Numbered from the stretch's first letter, positions 23,540 through 36,872 are shown. The stretch is DNA of 64,000 bases from Desmodus rotundus (GCF_022682495.2 NC_071393.1:104054304-104118303), one strand, 5' to 3'. Notes: generated by a model from the letters alone, not told the origin. Translations and numbers: made by a program.

Positions 23540-23860
23540 CCTAAAGCTGCACTGTCCAAAATGGAAGCTACTGGCCACATGTGACCATTTAAATGTAAAT
23601 TAATTAAAGTGAAATAAAATGTTGATCTCGGTTCCACAGCCAAATTTCAAGGTCTCAATGGTGAGTGATCACAGGAGTGACGTCATTAAAACGACGAAAC
23701 AGGAGAGATGTGAGATGATGGGTATGTTAACAGACCTTACTGCAGGAATCATTTGCAATATACGCTCATATCGAAACGTCGCGTTGTACACATTGAACTT
23801 GCACAATGTTATATGTCAGTTATACCTCAGTGAAGCTGGTGGAAAAAGAAAAGAGTAATC
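23540..23860 (+). repeat. hAT fragment followed by an old L1 3' end
   Basis: Bases 23545-23640 (GCACTGTCCAAAATGGAAGC, CCACATGTGACCATTTAAAT) read like one arm of a hAT MITE. Bases 23700-23860 (ATGATGGGTATGTTAACAGA, TCAGTTATACCTCAGTGAAG, then an A-rich end) are the last part of an old L1 3' UTR. Confidence 0.6.
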
Positions 23861-24339
23861 AAAGCTCAGTGGCAATGTGAGATTAGTAGCCTCCACCTTG
23901 AACCACAGAGATATAGGATTCCCCCACCAACACAGGAAGTTCTTTTGGGTGGTGCCGTGGGAGAGCTGCAGCACTCGGAACCCAGGTCTGGAGTGTTGTG
24001 GAACAACCACAGATGGATGTGTCTGCTTTCCACACCTGGAATGTTGCTGCGGACCCTCTGAGCTCCTTTCTCCCCTCCATCCAGGGAGAATTGCCCGAAC
24101 CCTTGGGACCGCCAGTGCCACCTTGTGGCGGAAAAAGCAACAACAGTTAAAAGGTCCCCTCTCCTTAAAGACCTGAGCTGAGTTTCTAGTTTTCTCTCCT
24201 CTGAGCACATGTAACCAGAACCAGCCCATTGTGCTAAAAAGAAATTATAACATTCATTATCTCTTCCCCTGCTATAGTGTGGGTGTGCTAAATTTTTCAC
24301 ATGTGTTTTTCTCATCTGATCAGAACAACATCTTTAAGA

Positions 24340-24430
24340 AGAGGATTCTGTTGGTATTCTCCCCATGTTAGAGATGAGGCCACTGAGGCTCAGGCAGACT
24401 CATTAACTAGTCTGAGATCTCTAGTGGTGG
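24340..24430 (-). repeat. MIR SINE fragment
   Basis: The reverse-orientation core GAGATGAGGCCACTGAGGCT is followed by diverged MIR sequence. Confidence 0.6.
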
Positions 24431-25039
24431 GGCTGGGAAGACAGCTGTCCTTGTGCTGGTAGATCGGGTTTCATAGTCATGTAATTTGAATATTAAGGGG
24501 AATGTGTCTTCATTCTTACCCCCAAACAGTGTGGCTGGGTATAGCCTACACAAATACAGGGCGCAGGAGGAAAGTTGCATGTGTTAATTTCTTTCTCCAT
24601 CCCTTTATATTTGGGGGGGTGCCTTCTCATTAAACTTTTATTACCTTCAGAAGTAAATCAGATTTCCCAGTTCACAGATTTCTAACCCCAAAAGAACACA
24701 TGCAAAGATGGTACTTCAGGAACACTGCAGTGTAGAAAATAAATTCCATTGAATTTTAAATAATAAACTTGCTACCGAATTATGCCAGAACCCACTTAAG
24801 AGTCAATGCATGTCAATGCTGGGCTCGTTTGGCAGCCATTTCAGCGTCTCTTCATAGATCTGTGACCAAGGAACAAAATTATAGCATCACCTGCAAAGGT
24901 TTTTCAAGGTCTCCAATTGCCAATCTTTTTTTTTTTTTTTGCAACTCAGACATTGACTTCTGTTGCATGTCAAGTGCACTTTCATGAGCTTTCACTACCT
25001 GTCAATCACTCTGAGTCCTTAATTAGGGTTCTTCCAAGG
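24431..25039. other. Unannotated intergenic DNA
   Basis: The only notable item is a T-rich homopolymer at about 24926-24940. No exon is supported. Confidence 0.3.
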
Positions 25040-25560
25040 AGACTCTGACATCCCAGAGAGTGCTGCCTCCACACGGCTCCTCGCCCTCTTTCCCAAATCA
25101 AAAACCATGTCAGCAGACATGGTCAAAAAAGGCACTTGCTACTTCTTGGGGAAGTATTTTTGGGGAGATATTTTTAAAGTGCAGGGCGGGGGGAGATGGA
25201 GTGTGCTTCGGGAATGCTGAGTCGTCGGAAGCAGGCCCGAGGAAACTTGCTGCGCCGGACACAATGGCTTCCAGAGCCGCACTGCAGCCAGCAGCAGCTA
25301 AATGTTGTCCGCTGACTGTGTGCGGCTGCAAAGATCTCGGTGTTGCCTCCTGAAAAGTCTACTCTCAGCAAAAACAGGCCGGCCACTGTGGAAAGGGCTT
25401 CCGAGTGCCAGCTGGGTCTGTAGCTGCTCAGCTTCCCGGCTCCCCTGATGAACCAGTGTTCTTGTTTTGGGCAAGGAGCTTTCCACGTTGTCTCTGACTC
25501 AGAAAAACCCATGAGAGCCAAGGGGAGGGATGTGAACAGAAGCAAAAGGCAACTAGCCTG
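25040..25560. other. Unique, relatively CpG-rich patch
   Basis: Bases 25220-25345 hold a cluster of CpG (GTCGTCGG, CCCGAGG, GCGCCGGAC, AGCCGCAC, GTCCGCTG, GCGGCTGC) in a CpG-poor neighbourhood. No repeat family is recognised. It could be a distal regulatory element or an unannotated first exon. Short frames exist on both strands without homology. This is composition evidence only. Confidence 0.3.
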
Positions 25561-27039
25561 ATCGTGAGAGAAAATGGTTTGTAGTGGGACTCACGTGTAG
25601 CCTGCGCTCTTATGTGAATGACACCCTTGTTTCTGGAGGACACACAGGCCACTAGAAGAGTCAGAGTGTTGGGGACCTCCCCAGCTGTGTGTGGTCTTTG
25701 CCCCATCAAGTCTCTTTAGAGCCCTAACTCAAACCAGCCTCCTCTCTCTCTCCCCATTCATGGGAAGTAGGTTCATACCACCCCTCATCACAGCTGCTGC
25801 TGACCCTGTTCAATGACTCAGTTTCCCGAAATGCTGTGGCCCCACACCCAGACAACAGCTGCCCCTGCCACTCAGGCCCCGCTCCTGGGGAGGCTGGGGA
25901 GGGGCACCACTCTGCCTGTGTTGGCGTTATCGGGGCCACCACCTCTTTCCCACTGCCTCTGAACTTCAGGCTCTCAGGTGATTCTACCCCAAACAGATTT
26001 TTCCCACCAAATGTGACAATTCTGTCAGTCAATCTTACATCCTAGAATCATATTGGGGTTCACAAAAACAAGGGTGACCATGTCATATCATTTCATTTCT
26101 ACCACATCACTTATACTCTTGAGAGTGGGGGGGGGGGCAGGATTCGTTAGTGCGCCAGGACAACAGGCGTAAACCGGGACTGGCTCAGACAAAGCAGGTG
26201 CACATCCGCTCTCTCAAAAAACAGCCACTCTGGGCTCTGAGGTTTATAACCACCGCTGTGGGGCAGCCAGCTTTCGTGGGATAGCAGGAGCAAATCATGG
26301 GGCACCACCGTGGGCCACACACTTTGTCCACGGTGTTGAGTTTTATTCTGAGTCCAGACGCTTAACCTGGTTCAACCAGATGGCAGGATGAGTTCCCTTT
26401 CTTTCTAGGACTCTCTCTGTCTCTTCCAAGGCAATGGGAGGCCTTCACCTCCCTGCCTTTGTCCAAGAGTCTACCTCTGTCTGAGAGCCTGTCACCCTAG
26501 GGCTCCGTCTCCTTTCTCCAGAGACACGATGTCCCCCAGACACAACAGTGGGCGCAACTGCTACTGCTAGAGAGCCCTGCCCCTGCTGCAGGGTGGCCCT
26601 GATTTCCAAACCCAGATGCATCTGTGAGACTTGTCTCTTCTCGGTGGGAGAGGCAGGCTGCCGTCCACTATGGCAGCAAGCATTTCCAGGAGAGTTCGAT
26701 GCTTTACAAGACAACAGGAGCTGATATTTAGGTAGGAAGCTTCTGGGTGTCAATTTCTGGGAAAGGCAAAGAGGAAGAAGACTGAGAGCAAGGGAGTAAA
26801 ATCAAATTTTATACATGAAACAAGATAGCAATTTCTAAAATGATAGAAACGGCAAACTGTGAAGCACCTTCCACCAAAAATATGCAGGTTTCTTTTTAAA
26901 TTTTCTCATAATTGAGATGAGTGAGTATAGCAGTGGGGTCTAGCAGTGGACTCTACAGTTTTCTTAATATGGAGAACAAAAAGCCTATATGCATTGTTTC
27001 CAAAGCTTAATGGAGTAAAAATTCCACAAGGAATTTCCG
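25561..27039. other. Unannotated intergenic DNA
   Basis: This is unique sequence, with a G-run near 26127-26138. No exon or named repeat is supported. Confidence 0.3.
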
Positions 27040-27640
27040 AAATGGTTTCAGCTGTATGAAATCCACACGGTCATATGGACAGACACCAGAAGGGACATGC
27101 GAAAGCGGAATATCCAGGTTACGGGAGTGGCGGCTGGCCAAGGGGGCCTTCTCCATTGCCTCTTCTCCTGGTACAGCATCTGTAATACTAAGAAGATTTC
27201 AACTGAATGATGCACTCTTTAAGGCTAGGCAGGCACTTCGAAAAGAGAAGAATCTCACGCATGCAGCAGGGACAGGCCTTGCAGCTAATGCTCACGTTCC
27301 CTGCCGGGCCACGTCTCAGTGGCGGGAGCATCGCTCCTATCCCCGGGAGAGCCGGAGGGTGGGGCTGGGTCTCCGGGAGACCTCCTGACTGTGATGGTAA
27401 CACGACCAGAGCTTCCCCGGTGTGTGACAGACACAGACCTCACCCCACTGCTGCCCAACAGAGCCGACCAGGCTTCTCGTGTCCCTCTCATGGCCGTGAC
27501 ACCCTAGGGGAAGGACTGAGCTTCCTCGATCTATTTCCTTCAGGCGCTCAGGCAGAGCCACGACTTTGGCTTATGTTGGGAGACAGGTTTAATCAGGCAG
27601 CACATTCTCGGGCTGAATCCTGCAGACCATGACAAGTGCG
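27040..27640. other. Second unique CpG-rich patch
   Basis: CpG density rises from about 27060 to 27500 (GGTTACGGGAGTGGCGGC, GCCGGGCCACG, CCCCGGGAGAGCCGGAGG, CTCCGGGAGA). A 141-codon plus-strand frame (27207-27632) and overlapping minus-strand frames have no recognisable homology. Possible regulatory DNA; no gene call is made. Confidence 0.3.
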
Positions 27641-27999
27641 TTACAAGTGCGTTTTTTGATTCTCGCTACATCCTGAGTCCAATGCAGTCACTCTCTGAAG
27701 GCGGGCCTGGGCTCCGTTTGGGGGGTGAGGAGGGGCCGCAGAAACTGCGACCTTTTCCATGTGAACACACATAGGAGCCTGTGGGCTGGGAACGACTCCG
27801 TGCGCTGCCACAGACGCCCTGGCAGTTTGGGGTCTATAAAAACAGAGATGATAAACAAGAGCCAACATGTTTAAGTGCTTGCTGTGTACAGGGACTGTGC
27901 TAAGCAACTCCTTACATGATCTCGGTTACTCTCTCCCTGGGACGGCATGCCCTCCCCGCTCCATCTACTTCCACTCCCACACTACTACCAATTGCTGAG

Positions 28000-28145
28000 C
28001 TTTGGGTAAGAAGGCACAATTATCCCCACCTTGCAGATGAGGAAAGGGGAGTTTAGGTTAGGAAGCTTGCCCACAGTACCAGTGAAGAGCCAGGATTGGA
28101 AAACAGGCCTTTGGACTCCAAAACCTGCACTCTTAACTAAGGTGC
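28000..28145 (-). repeat. MIR SINE fragment, with its 3' part just upstream
   Basis: TTATCCCCACCTTGCAGATG, GGAAGCTTGCCCACAGT and CTGCACTCTTAACTAAGG are in MIR reverse order. The preceding 27850-27930 (GTGCTTGCTGTGTACAGGGA) probably belongs to the same copy. Confidence 0.7.
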
Positions 28146-28884
28146 TTACATTGTATCCTAGTGAAATGGGAGACCTACTAAGAGTTTCTTTTTCAGTTGT
28201 TCATTTTAACTCCCAGGCTCTAGATCTGGAAGGGACTGAGAGGTTATTTGTCCCTTTCTTTAAAGAGCAAATTGTCACCTCTAGGCCCCTGAATTAATTC
28301 AGGTCCAAGAGTAAGGTGCTATGATTGGCTAGGCCAAGTTCTGGAGAAGGTGGGGGTAGCGGGGAAGGTCCCCTTATCAACACAAAGAGAATGAGAGAAA
28401 AACCGTGCCGGGCAGCTCAAAGACACAGCTGCCTGAATCTGTACATATGGCCTGGCCCAGGCTCTCCACGAACACACCAATGTGTCATTCCTCCAGGAAG
28501 GAAAGAGATTATCTATCTCCATCCCTCTCCCCATCCCTCAAATTCTCCAGGGGACTGCTCACCCCGGAGAATTTGAGTCAATAAATAAAGCCGGTCACCT
28601 CCATCAGACAGCTTAAGCCTTTATCTAGCCCAACATAGTGAATATCAACAAGGCTAAAAAGGAGTGAGGAAGAAGAGAGGGCTGCTGCCCCTCCCCTGGC
28701 TCAGCGTTTTACTCCCCAGCTGGAACTAGGCATGACATCTGCCACCAGACACACGCCCACCTAGGTTGTTCTGCAACGAGGAGCCTTCTTTACCCACAGG
28801 GTGGAGCCTCCTGGAATCAGGGTTGCAGCCCACAAAAGAAGTGCCCTTTCCTGCCGCCCAGGGATTACCTCTGACAGGACAGTA

Positions 28885-29060
28885 ATAGCTACCAACAGCA
28901 GCGTGCGCACTGCGCCCGGAGCTTCACCTGCACCGTCTCCTTTAATATCGACGACAGCCCTGTGAGGTGAGTGCCATTGCTCTTAATTTCCCCACTTGAC
29001 AGCTGAGCGCATTAAGGCTTATTAAAGCTGGGCGGGTAATCCTGAGTCTGACCCTCCACA
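28885..29060 (-). repeat. MIR SINE fragment
   Basis: GACGACAGCCCTGTGAGGTG and TTCCCCACTTGACAGCTGAG match the reverse MIR core. Confidence 0.6.
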
Positions 29061-32052
29061 TCCATTCTGTTCCCTTCTCTGTACTGCTCTGTGTCCCTGG
29101 GAGACGGGTCTCTGTGTTTGAATCAACATCGTGTTTCCGTTGATGTGGGCCAATGGCAGGGACTGGCTTGAAATGGGAAACAGGATTTCCGTAACTCTGT
29201 TGCTTCTTTTCCCTTCAGGTGACGTTGGCTTCCCCTGGTGTTAGTTCCTGGGGGCTTCGCCATCCCTCACTGGTTAGCATAACCTTCCTACACCTCTGAA
29301 AAGAATCCCTTTGTTAAACTCTTCAGCTAAACTCTGTGAGTGTACCACCTCTTTCCTGCCAGGATCCTGGTAGAAGCAGAAACTGAGTTTCTTGGTCAAG
29401 TCAGCACAGGTAGAAGTGGCGAAGCTGGGATTAAGAATCTGCCAGTCTGACTCTGGAACCCACATTTTAAATTGCTGTCTACATTGGGCAAAGGACCAAA
29501 TAAGGCCACCAATGACAGAGACAAGAGAGGCCAGAAGCTCCAATGACCCTTTCAGCTCTGAAATTGCTGTATCCTCTGGTTACAGAGTTCCTAACAGGGA
29601 AGCATGTGGCCTAAATGTGTCGTCGTCATTATTAGAGATATCACCATGCTAAAGTGGGCTGAGATATTCTGAAACACGTACTCCTGCAGCTTAACACCAG
29701 ACCAGTTACTGCCCTTGCTTCGCACCCCATTTATCTTCCCTCTCTCTCACAGCCTTAGTCTGGGTTCTCCCATGAACAGAACCCAAGACAAAGGCAACAG
29801 TTTGTTTGAAAATGTTATCTCAGGGAACAGGAGCATAGGATGGGAGAGTGAAGAAGAAGGAGGGAAAGGATTGTGGAGGATGAGTGATCAGGTTGACCAC
29901 TGTGACAGGTGACTAGCTCCCACCACATCAGATTTCTGAAAAGCCCTATAAATTGCAGCTCGGAACTGTCTGCCTGAGAGAGGAAGGGGAACGCATTTAT
30001 CCATCAACCTTCATCCCACTGGCCACGGGGACCCCACACGTGTCACCTCGCTCATACTTGGGAGTTGCTTGTGCCTGAACACTGATCTGGCGCCCATGGT
30101 GTGACCTCAGCGCTCCCCACCCTGAGAAATGCGAGGGCGGCAGCACAGGGTTAGTCTCTGTCAGGCTACGCCTGTGCACAGCTGATTGACCCTGCACAGC
30201 ACTGGTGACCCCCAAAGTGACATGAGAAAGAGGATTTAGGGTGTTGTACGAGAGTGGACTGGTGCAATCTATTTTTGCACTTGCTATGCTATGTCCCCCA
30301 CCTTTAAATTTATCTTGGCATAGTCCCCTTCAAGCTGGAGGCCAGCCATAATCTCTGCAAAAAAACAGTTGCTGCTATTGCAGCTGACCCCAAGACTGTA
30401 ATGATATTCTTCATATTCCTCTTACCCCTTAGACCTGGCTCCCCCTGGCAGCATCCTGGCTGGTCTAGGTTTCTTGCTTGGAGGGTGACCTTGTGTATCA
30501 GAATTTCAGCACAGGAGCAGATGAGAGCCCCCCTGAAACACCACCATAGAGACACCTCTGGCTTTCACAACATTCCTGGTGTTGATAATTGACTGACCTG
30601 AGCCTGTCATTTTCTTCACTTTTTTTCAAGCCTTCCAAAATGGTCTAAATGCACCATCTAACTCAATCCTTAAAATGACCATAATGCCCATGCTGTTCAA
30701 GGACCAGAGCTACCCAATACTTTGCCTTCTGCCTGTACCTTATCCCAACCCACCACAGATAAAAGTAACTGAGATGCTGCTGGCCAGGCATCACCACTCC
30801 ACCTACCACCAATAGTAGGGTCCTTATGACCTCTGACCAGTGATCCCACTCCAAAATTCCACTGCCAGCTCTTGCAGCCTGGTCCCCTGAAAGCAGAGCC
30901 TGACACACAGTCTGGCAGGCAGGGGGACGTGAAACAAAGCAGGAAGAAAGCCAAGACACAGATGAGTTTTCCAGGTGCCCTGCCACGGTCAGCCAGCGCT
31001 CCATCCTAAGGAACATTCTGAGGGGCCTCATGTAATAATGAACGTGAGAACCGGCCCCATAAGCTACCAATGGCGGATACATCTGTCCATCAGCTTCCAT
31101 CCCCATTGGCTAAGACCCACCAGATTGGCTCCCCTGCGCTTCCAGGCTGGACATATATGAGCGCCCAGCCCACACCGGGACAGCACCAGAGCAAACCCCG
31201 GCAGGAAGCAGCAGTGGTTGGAATAAAAGATAGGATTGTTTCTCTCCTTTATTCCAAAAATATTCCAATAGAACATTATTTAGCGAGACAAATCCTACTC
31301 CATCAGCTGCATCCATTTCATTTCCAGACCCTTCAGAGATAAAGGAGATGGAGGGAGGCTGGATGAAAAGGGTCCCGTGGAGAAGGCCTGGAAGGGGGGT
31401 GTGAGAAGCTGTGACTCCTCTTTTTAGCGATGACTGAAAGAAGGAAACAATAGACACTACGTGGAACGTTTGCTCGTTTAACTTTAGCCAGAGCAATCAA
31501 ACACAGAAAAGAGGTATGTGCTATATAATAAATGACACAGAAAAACTAACGAGACTGAAAAGAATTCACCTGAACAAGCCTCTAATCAATGTAGATCACT
31601 CCGGTATTTTTTCCCAGTATTTCCCACATACTACATGTTATTTACACTCAGTTTTCCAGTCTTACTGTCCAATTGTAAAGGCTTGCAACCTTTGCTTTGG
31701 TGGCAAAGATGAAGAGAAGAAAGTGTTCTCTAATCCCTGGGAGCGTGAGAATGCGACACCTGCCCACAGGCATTGTGTTTATGGAGCTTTTCCTCCTCTC
31801 AGCATGTTTTCACTTACATCAGATAGAAGCGTCTTGAGGTAACTGCGCCATCATAGATAATCAAACAGCAAATAAATCTTTAGGAGAATAAAACAGCTTG
31901 TTCATTTAGATATGACTTCAGAATTCTCACAAGCTCTTTTTCTTCTCTTTATTGTTTTTAAACAGCCATTAAAAATTGTAGTTACAGGCAGATAACAAGA
32001 TAGCGTGTAAATTTTAATCCTGATTTTATGTAAGAATAAAAGTGTGTGTATA
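29061..32052. other. Intergenic DNA with weak LTR traces
   Basis: A fragment at about 29755-29900 (TAGTCTGGGTTCTCCCATGA) resembles the start of an old LTR-type repeat. The rest is unique. Several short overlapping frames exist at 30663-31496 with no homology. Confidence 0.3.
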
Positions 32053-32086
32053 TGTGTGTCTATATATATATATATATAGACACACA
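32053..32086. repeat. Perfect 34-bp palindrome around a (TA)9 core
   Basis: TGTGTGTC at 32053-32060, then (TA)9, then GACACACA at 32079-32086 read identically on both strands. It is a microsatellite-derived inverted repeat able in principle to form a cruciform. Confidence 0.85.
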
Positions 32087-32499
32087 CATTTTTATGATCA
32101 TAAATATGCAGAAAAAATAATTAGAAAGATATAGACCAAAATGTTAACAACGGTTATCTCTGGGAGTGGAACTGAAGTGATAATTATTTTCTTCGTATGC
32201 TTCTCTGCACGTCCTCAATCCTACACTGTTGCCCCGAGCCCTCCAGAATCCAGGCTTGTGTTGACATGGCAACCGTAGAAAACTTGCTTTAGACTTTATA
32301 TGCTAAGGAAAATAAAATACTCTGTGATTGTCCATGACAACTGCCAAAAAGTCGCAGAAAACACTCAGCGCTTGGACGTGGGACCTGCACTTCTCATGAG
32401 TCTCCAGGCGCACGCCCAGCTCCCACCCTCAAACTCGTGCGGGCCAGGCTTGAGAAAAGCTCCTTGGATTTGTTTTCAAGAAAAACAAATTTATATCTT

Positions 32500-32830
32500 G
32501 GGGGCTGGGGGGAGAGGGAATTGGATGAAGGCAATTCAAAGGCACAAACTTACAGCTACAAGATAAATAAGTGCTGGGGATGTAATGGACAACATGATAA
32601 CTGTAGTTAAGATTGCTGTGTGGTATACATGAAAATTGCTAAGAGACCTCCTAAAAATTCTCATCACAAAAAAATTTTAACTATATGAGGAAATGGATTT
32701 TAACTATACTTATTGTGGTATTTGTTTTATAATATAAGTATGTCAAGTCATTATGCTGTATGCCTTAAATTTCTATAGATCTGTATGTCAATTGTGTCTC
32801 AATAACACTAAAAAAATAATATCAGAAACC
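32500..32830 (+). repeat. L1 3' end fragment
   Basis: GGGGATGTAATGGACAACAT, GATAACTGTAGTTAAGATTG and CAATTGTGTCTCAATAACAC with an A-rich end match an L1 3' UTR. Confidence 0.75.
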
Positions 32831-33499
32831 AGTTCCATAGGTATAGAATGTATAAAATTGGTTTTTAAGAGTAATAAATTATCTCATTTAAAAAACAAAA
32901 AGAAAACCCAGATCCTGAGCTTTGGTTCTCATGTCGGTAAGAATGTCTCCTGTGAATCTTTATAAATCAAGAGAGTCATCAGATCCCAGACAGTAATTCA
33001 TACCTTGGGCTCAACCAAACTAATATAATCGCCTGAAGGCATTTAGGGGGTTTCCCTGGTGTTTCAGTGTTTGTAAATGTAAAGCGATTTCTTTGCAAGC
33101 TACGATTAAAAGTTACAGAGAATGACCACATATTTACACACACTTAACTTTAACTAGAAAGTTAAACCTGCCGACACATTTTTGTCAGACTTGCTGGGAT
33201 CACGCAGGGTCAGTCCCTCTGGAAGATGAAACATGGACCCCAGGATATCCGGAGAGCCTCAGTAGTGTCGCGACCCTGGTCAACTCGAACCACTGCCTTT
33301 CCCCTCAACTCCACACCCAACCAGCCTCCCAGTCCCATTGCTCCCCCACCCTGAACGCCTCTGGAACCCATCCTCCCCTCCACACTCACATCTGCAGCCT
33401 TGGTCCAGGCGATGGGCATCTCTCAGCATATTCCTGACCCTACTTTAACCATGCCATCCAGTCTTCTCATGGATTCAGCCCTGATCGTGTCACTTCTCA

Positions 33500-33985
33500 G
33501 CATACTACCTTTCCAAAGTAAAGTCCTGATTCCTTGGCATGACCTGGAAGGCTCTTCAGAATCAGCCTCAAATTTCACACTGCGTACTTTCACCAACCCC
33601 ACCCCCAACCCTCACTCTGCTAGGGACCCAGCACTCATCCATACTTAACTACTGAATTTTTCCTGACCTCTCACTACTGCTTTGGCACGTGGTCCCCCTG
33701 GCTGAAACACCTATCCCATCCTCCCCTTTACCTGAATAACCTCTACTCATCCTTCTGGTCACGGGTTGGATGTTACCAGCTCTGGAGAAACATCCCCAGT
33801 CTTGGCAAGGTTAGATGTTCTTTTTCTGATCCCATCCTGTCCCTGTGATAAAATGGCCCATTTAATCCCTCCCCCACTATTCCATAAACTCTTTCTGATC
33901 ATGGACTGTCTCGTTATCCTCGACCACCCCAACTCTTACCACACTGCCAGACACATGAAAGACATTCAATAAATACTGATTCAAT
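33500..33985 (+). repeat. L2 LINE 3' fragment
   Basis: It has the L2 3' layout: AAAGTCCTGATTCCTTGGCA, CCTGGCTGAAACACCTATCC, then CACACTGCCAGACACATGAA and ATTCAATAAATACTG. It is among the clearer L2 copies in the window. Confidence 0.75.
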
Positions 33986-34917
33986 AGGAAGTGATAGCAT
34001 CACAGAGCTCTTGGCTTACCAAAGGTACAATCTCTAGCCTTCCTCATTCCCCTTGACACAGACCTTTGGGGTTTGATCAGTTCAATTACAGAAGCACTTC
34101 AGATTTCTTCTTTCTTTTATCTCTTACACAAAGAACAAAATAAGGGAAGCTGATCCCTAGAGGTTTTATATTAAAATTCCTCTTTGGGAGAGAAAGGCCT
34201 CGAATCATCTGATATCCAAACATCTCTCTGTGTTTGGGAGACTGTGCTTGCACTTCCCTGGGTATATGTTTGGTCTGTCTGGTCATAAAAGAACTCTGAA
34301 CCTACACAAACTCCACGGCTGCACTGCGTGGCCCAAAAGCTTCCAGTGCTATTGGTCTCTTCCTTAATTTCACTGTGGGTTAGGAAGGAAATATTGATAG
34401 GCACAGGACACTGGTTAATAAAACCCCAGTTTCCTGGCCTGACACCAGGTTCTGTCTTTTAAAACCAGAACAAATGCCCTCCACATCAAACATGACACAA
34501 TAATGCAAGTAAGCTCTCCCTCTGCCTTTGGCGCTGCTTGTACTCTCTTCCCACCCTCAATGAATTTTGAAAATAAAAAGGTTTCCCCACCCCTGCTGTT
34601 CATTCTTTTGCATCTACTCCTCAGTTCCTCCATCCTCATCCCACAAAGGGTTACACCTCTCAGCAAAATCAGTCTTGAACTCCAGATCTGGAGACTGCAA
34701 TCTTAGGGTAAGAATTTACACTACAAATTATTAATGATTATCACTTGTATTACTGTTCCTGCTGCCTTTAGAGGAAAGAAAGTAGATCTTTGCTTTACTA
34801 AGTGGAAGATTTGAGAGGGATTTTTTTTTCCCAAAAATTATTTTGTGTTTTTAAGCAAACTAGAAAAAGGAAGCATATAATTTGTTTTTGTACTTTCACT
34901 GCTGTTCCTGGGGGAAA

Positions 34918-34978
34918 CTTTCTTCCTTCCTTCCTTCCTTCATTTCTTCCTTTCTTTTTTTACTTCCTTCTTGCCTTG
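34918..34978. repeat. (CTTC)n pyrimidine microsatellite
   Basis: The plus strand reads repeated TTCC/CTTC units over about 60 bases with interruptions. It is a one-strand pyrimidine tract with no coding meaning. Confidence 0.75.
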
Positions 34979-36774
34979 ATTCCTCTCTTTTATCCTACAT
35001 ACACTTAGTAGAACTTTGGGCTAATTAAGAGGGAGTTGGCTATATGTATTCCCTAAATAGGATAATCCCGATGCATTTTTAACAAACATCGGCTTACGAA
35101 ATAATTGCTGATTGTTTTTTCTGCATGTAGAACTTAAGCCACAGAATTATATCCCCAGCTATGTGGGCAGCCAAAGCTGGTAATTATCAAAGCAAATAAT
35201 TAGATGTCTCTCCTCAGTCCATCCCCAGCTTATCAGTCTGATAGCTTCCTCCCAAAAAGGACATGTGTGTTTCACTGGAAGGGGGTGTTAAATGTACAAG
35301 TAAGGGAACTATTATTTGTTTTTCAAATTATTTGCTATTCCTAAAAATGCATATTGCCATCTGAACTCTTCATAATTAAAAAAGACCTTTAACCGATCTT
35401 AAGTTCATTGGAAGTACCAGGCTCCTTTCACCTCCTCATGCTTCCGGGACTTCAACCCCTCCCACCACGCCATTCTGCCTCGCGTGGGTAACTTTCTTTG
35501 ATGAAGAGGCTGGACACAAAGAGACTGCAGAACTTCGTGGCCCTCCCGCATTTGCGTGCTTCTCTTGTTTTCGTCATCATTTTCCCACACATTGGTCCAC
35601 TCAGAACTTTGGCCTCCTCTGGCACTTTCTAATATTTGGTGCCATTTTCACATCTGCCTGGTAGTATGACTTTCCCCCCATCTTCTCTATTTCTTTCTTG
35701 TAACCACAACTTCACATATCCTAAAAAACAGATTTTTTTTCTTCAGTGGTAATCCTGCCTCTTGCAGATTTTCCTGTAGACATAACTAAGCCTATCCTGC
35801 CAAAAGGCCACGATTAAACCTTGTGCCAAGTCACACAGGGCTGGGCAGAAGTAGGTTTACAGTTGCTTGTATTAATTATTGTATAGTCTCCATGCAAATA
35901 ACTGTAAGCCTCCTTTTGCCTTACTCTGTATATCTTGTTTCCAAAAGCTGGTGTTTTTTGGCAGCTGGCAGGTACACGGGCAAGATGTATCCACAGAAAT
36001 CATGGTGCTTATGGATGTCGTGATGCTTCTCCCCCCGTCGTGGATGTGATTCCAAATAGGGCTTTCGTTTGCACTTCCACATGAAGCAGGTATTTGGAGG
36101 CACACGGAGAGAAGCAGCAGGCATTCAGAAAACTCTATATGGCTCTATATTATTTTCTGATAGCTCCATAATGTTTGACTTTTAAGACCTAGCTTTAAAA
36201 AATGAAATAAGCAGCTTTGATTGACCATGCTAAAACTATTTGAAATATGTTCTAAAATTGTGGCTTAAAAATTTCCCCACAACTTTGTTGGCTATGTAAG
36301 AGAGATGGGTACTTTAAGAAAGTGTTTCTGGAAGCCTGCCTCTGGGGCAGCTTCTGAGCTGAAGCCAAGGTTAGTGCATTGCTAAGGGAATCTGTTTCCC
36401 TGGGATACTAATTAACTCCAAATAGTGCATATAAATTAAGCTAGCATCTACTGAAAGAACCAGTTTATGGGAGAGGAAAAACTTAAGAGGTTTAAAAGAA
36501 GGGTACTGTCTTCTAATTGGAAAAAAAAAAGGCATCAAGGGCATAGGAGGAAGCTTTTGCTCTCCATCCCAGCATTCTCCTCTTTTTCTAGAAGCTTCCA
36601 TCCTTTTCCCTTTCTCCACTATGATGGATGTAATTCCTTGGATAGCCAACTAGTGACAGGGTCTCTCCCCCAGGAGCCTGCTCTCTCTTCTCTCTTGAGT
36701 ACAGAAGTTGTTCCCTGGATAGGTGTCCCACTAGCTATGTACCCAAACTTGCCCCAGCGGAAACATCCCCAGCT
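34979..36774. other. Unannotated intergenic DNA
   Basis: This is mostly AT-rich unique sequence. Nothing resembling an exon or a named repeat was found. Confidence 0.3.
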
Positions 36775-36872
36775 TCTCTCCCAGAGAGTCTGATTCAGTG
36801 GGTCTGGGGCAGGGCCTTGGGATCTGTTCAACAAGTGTCCCCAGTGATCCTTCCGAGTTTGGGAAACGCTGC
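36775..36872. repeat. MER5A-like hAT fragment
   Basis: GAGAGTCTGATTCAGTGGGT, CTGGGGCAGGGCCTTGGGAT and a diverged GTTTGGGAAACGCTG end match the second half of a MER5A copy. Confidence 0.65.

Noticed and set aside
23816..24315. Overlapping minus-strand frames of 137 and 149 codons with a further plus-strand frame in the same bases
   Set aside because: Several frames open over the same GC-richer DNA on both strands indicates composition, not coding. The right part runs towards an old repeat.
27207..27632. 141-codon plus-strand frame in the CpG-rich patch
   Set aside because: There are overlapping frames on both strands, no homology and no splice context. Recorded only as part of the CpG-rich patch.
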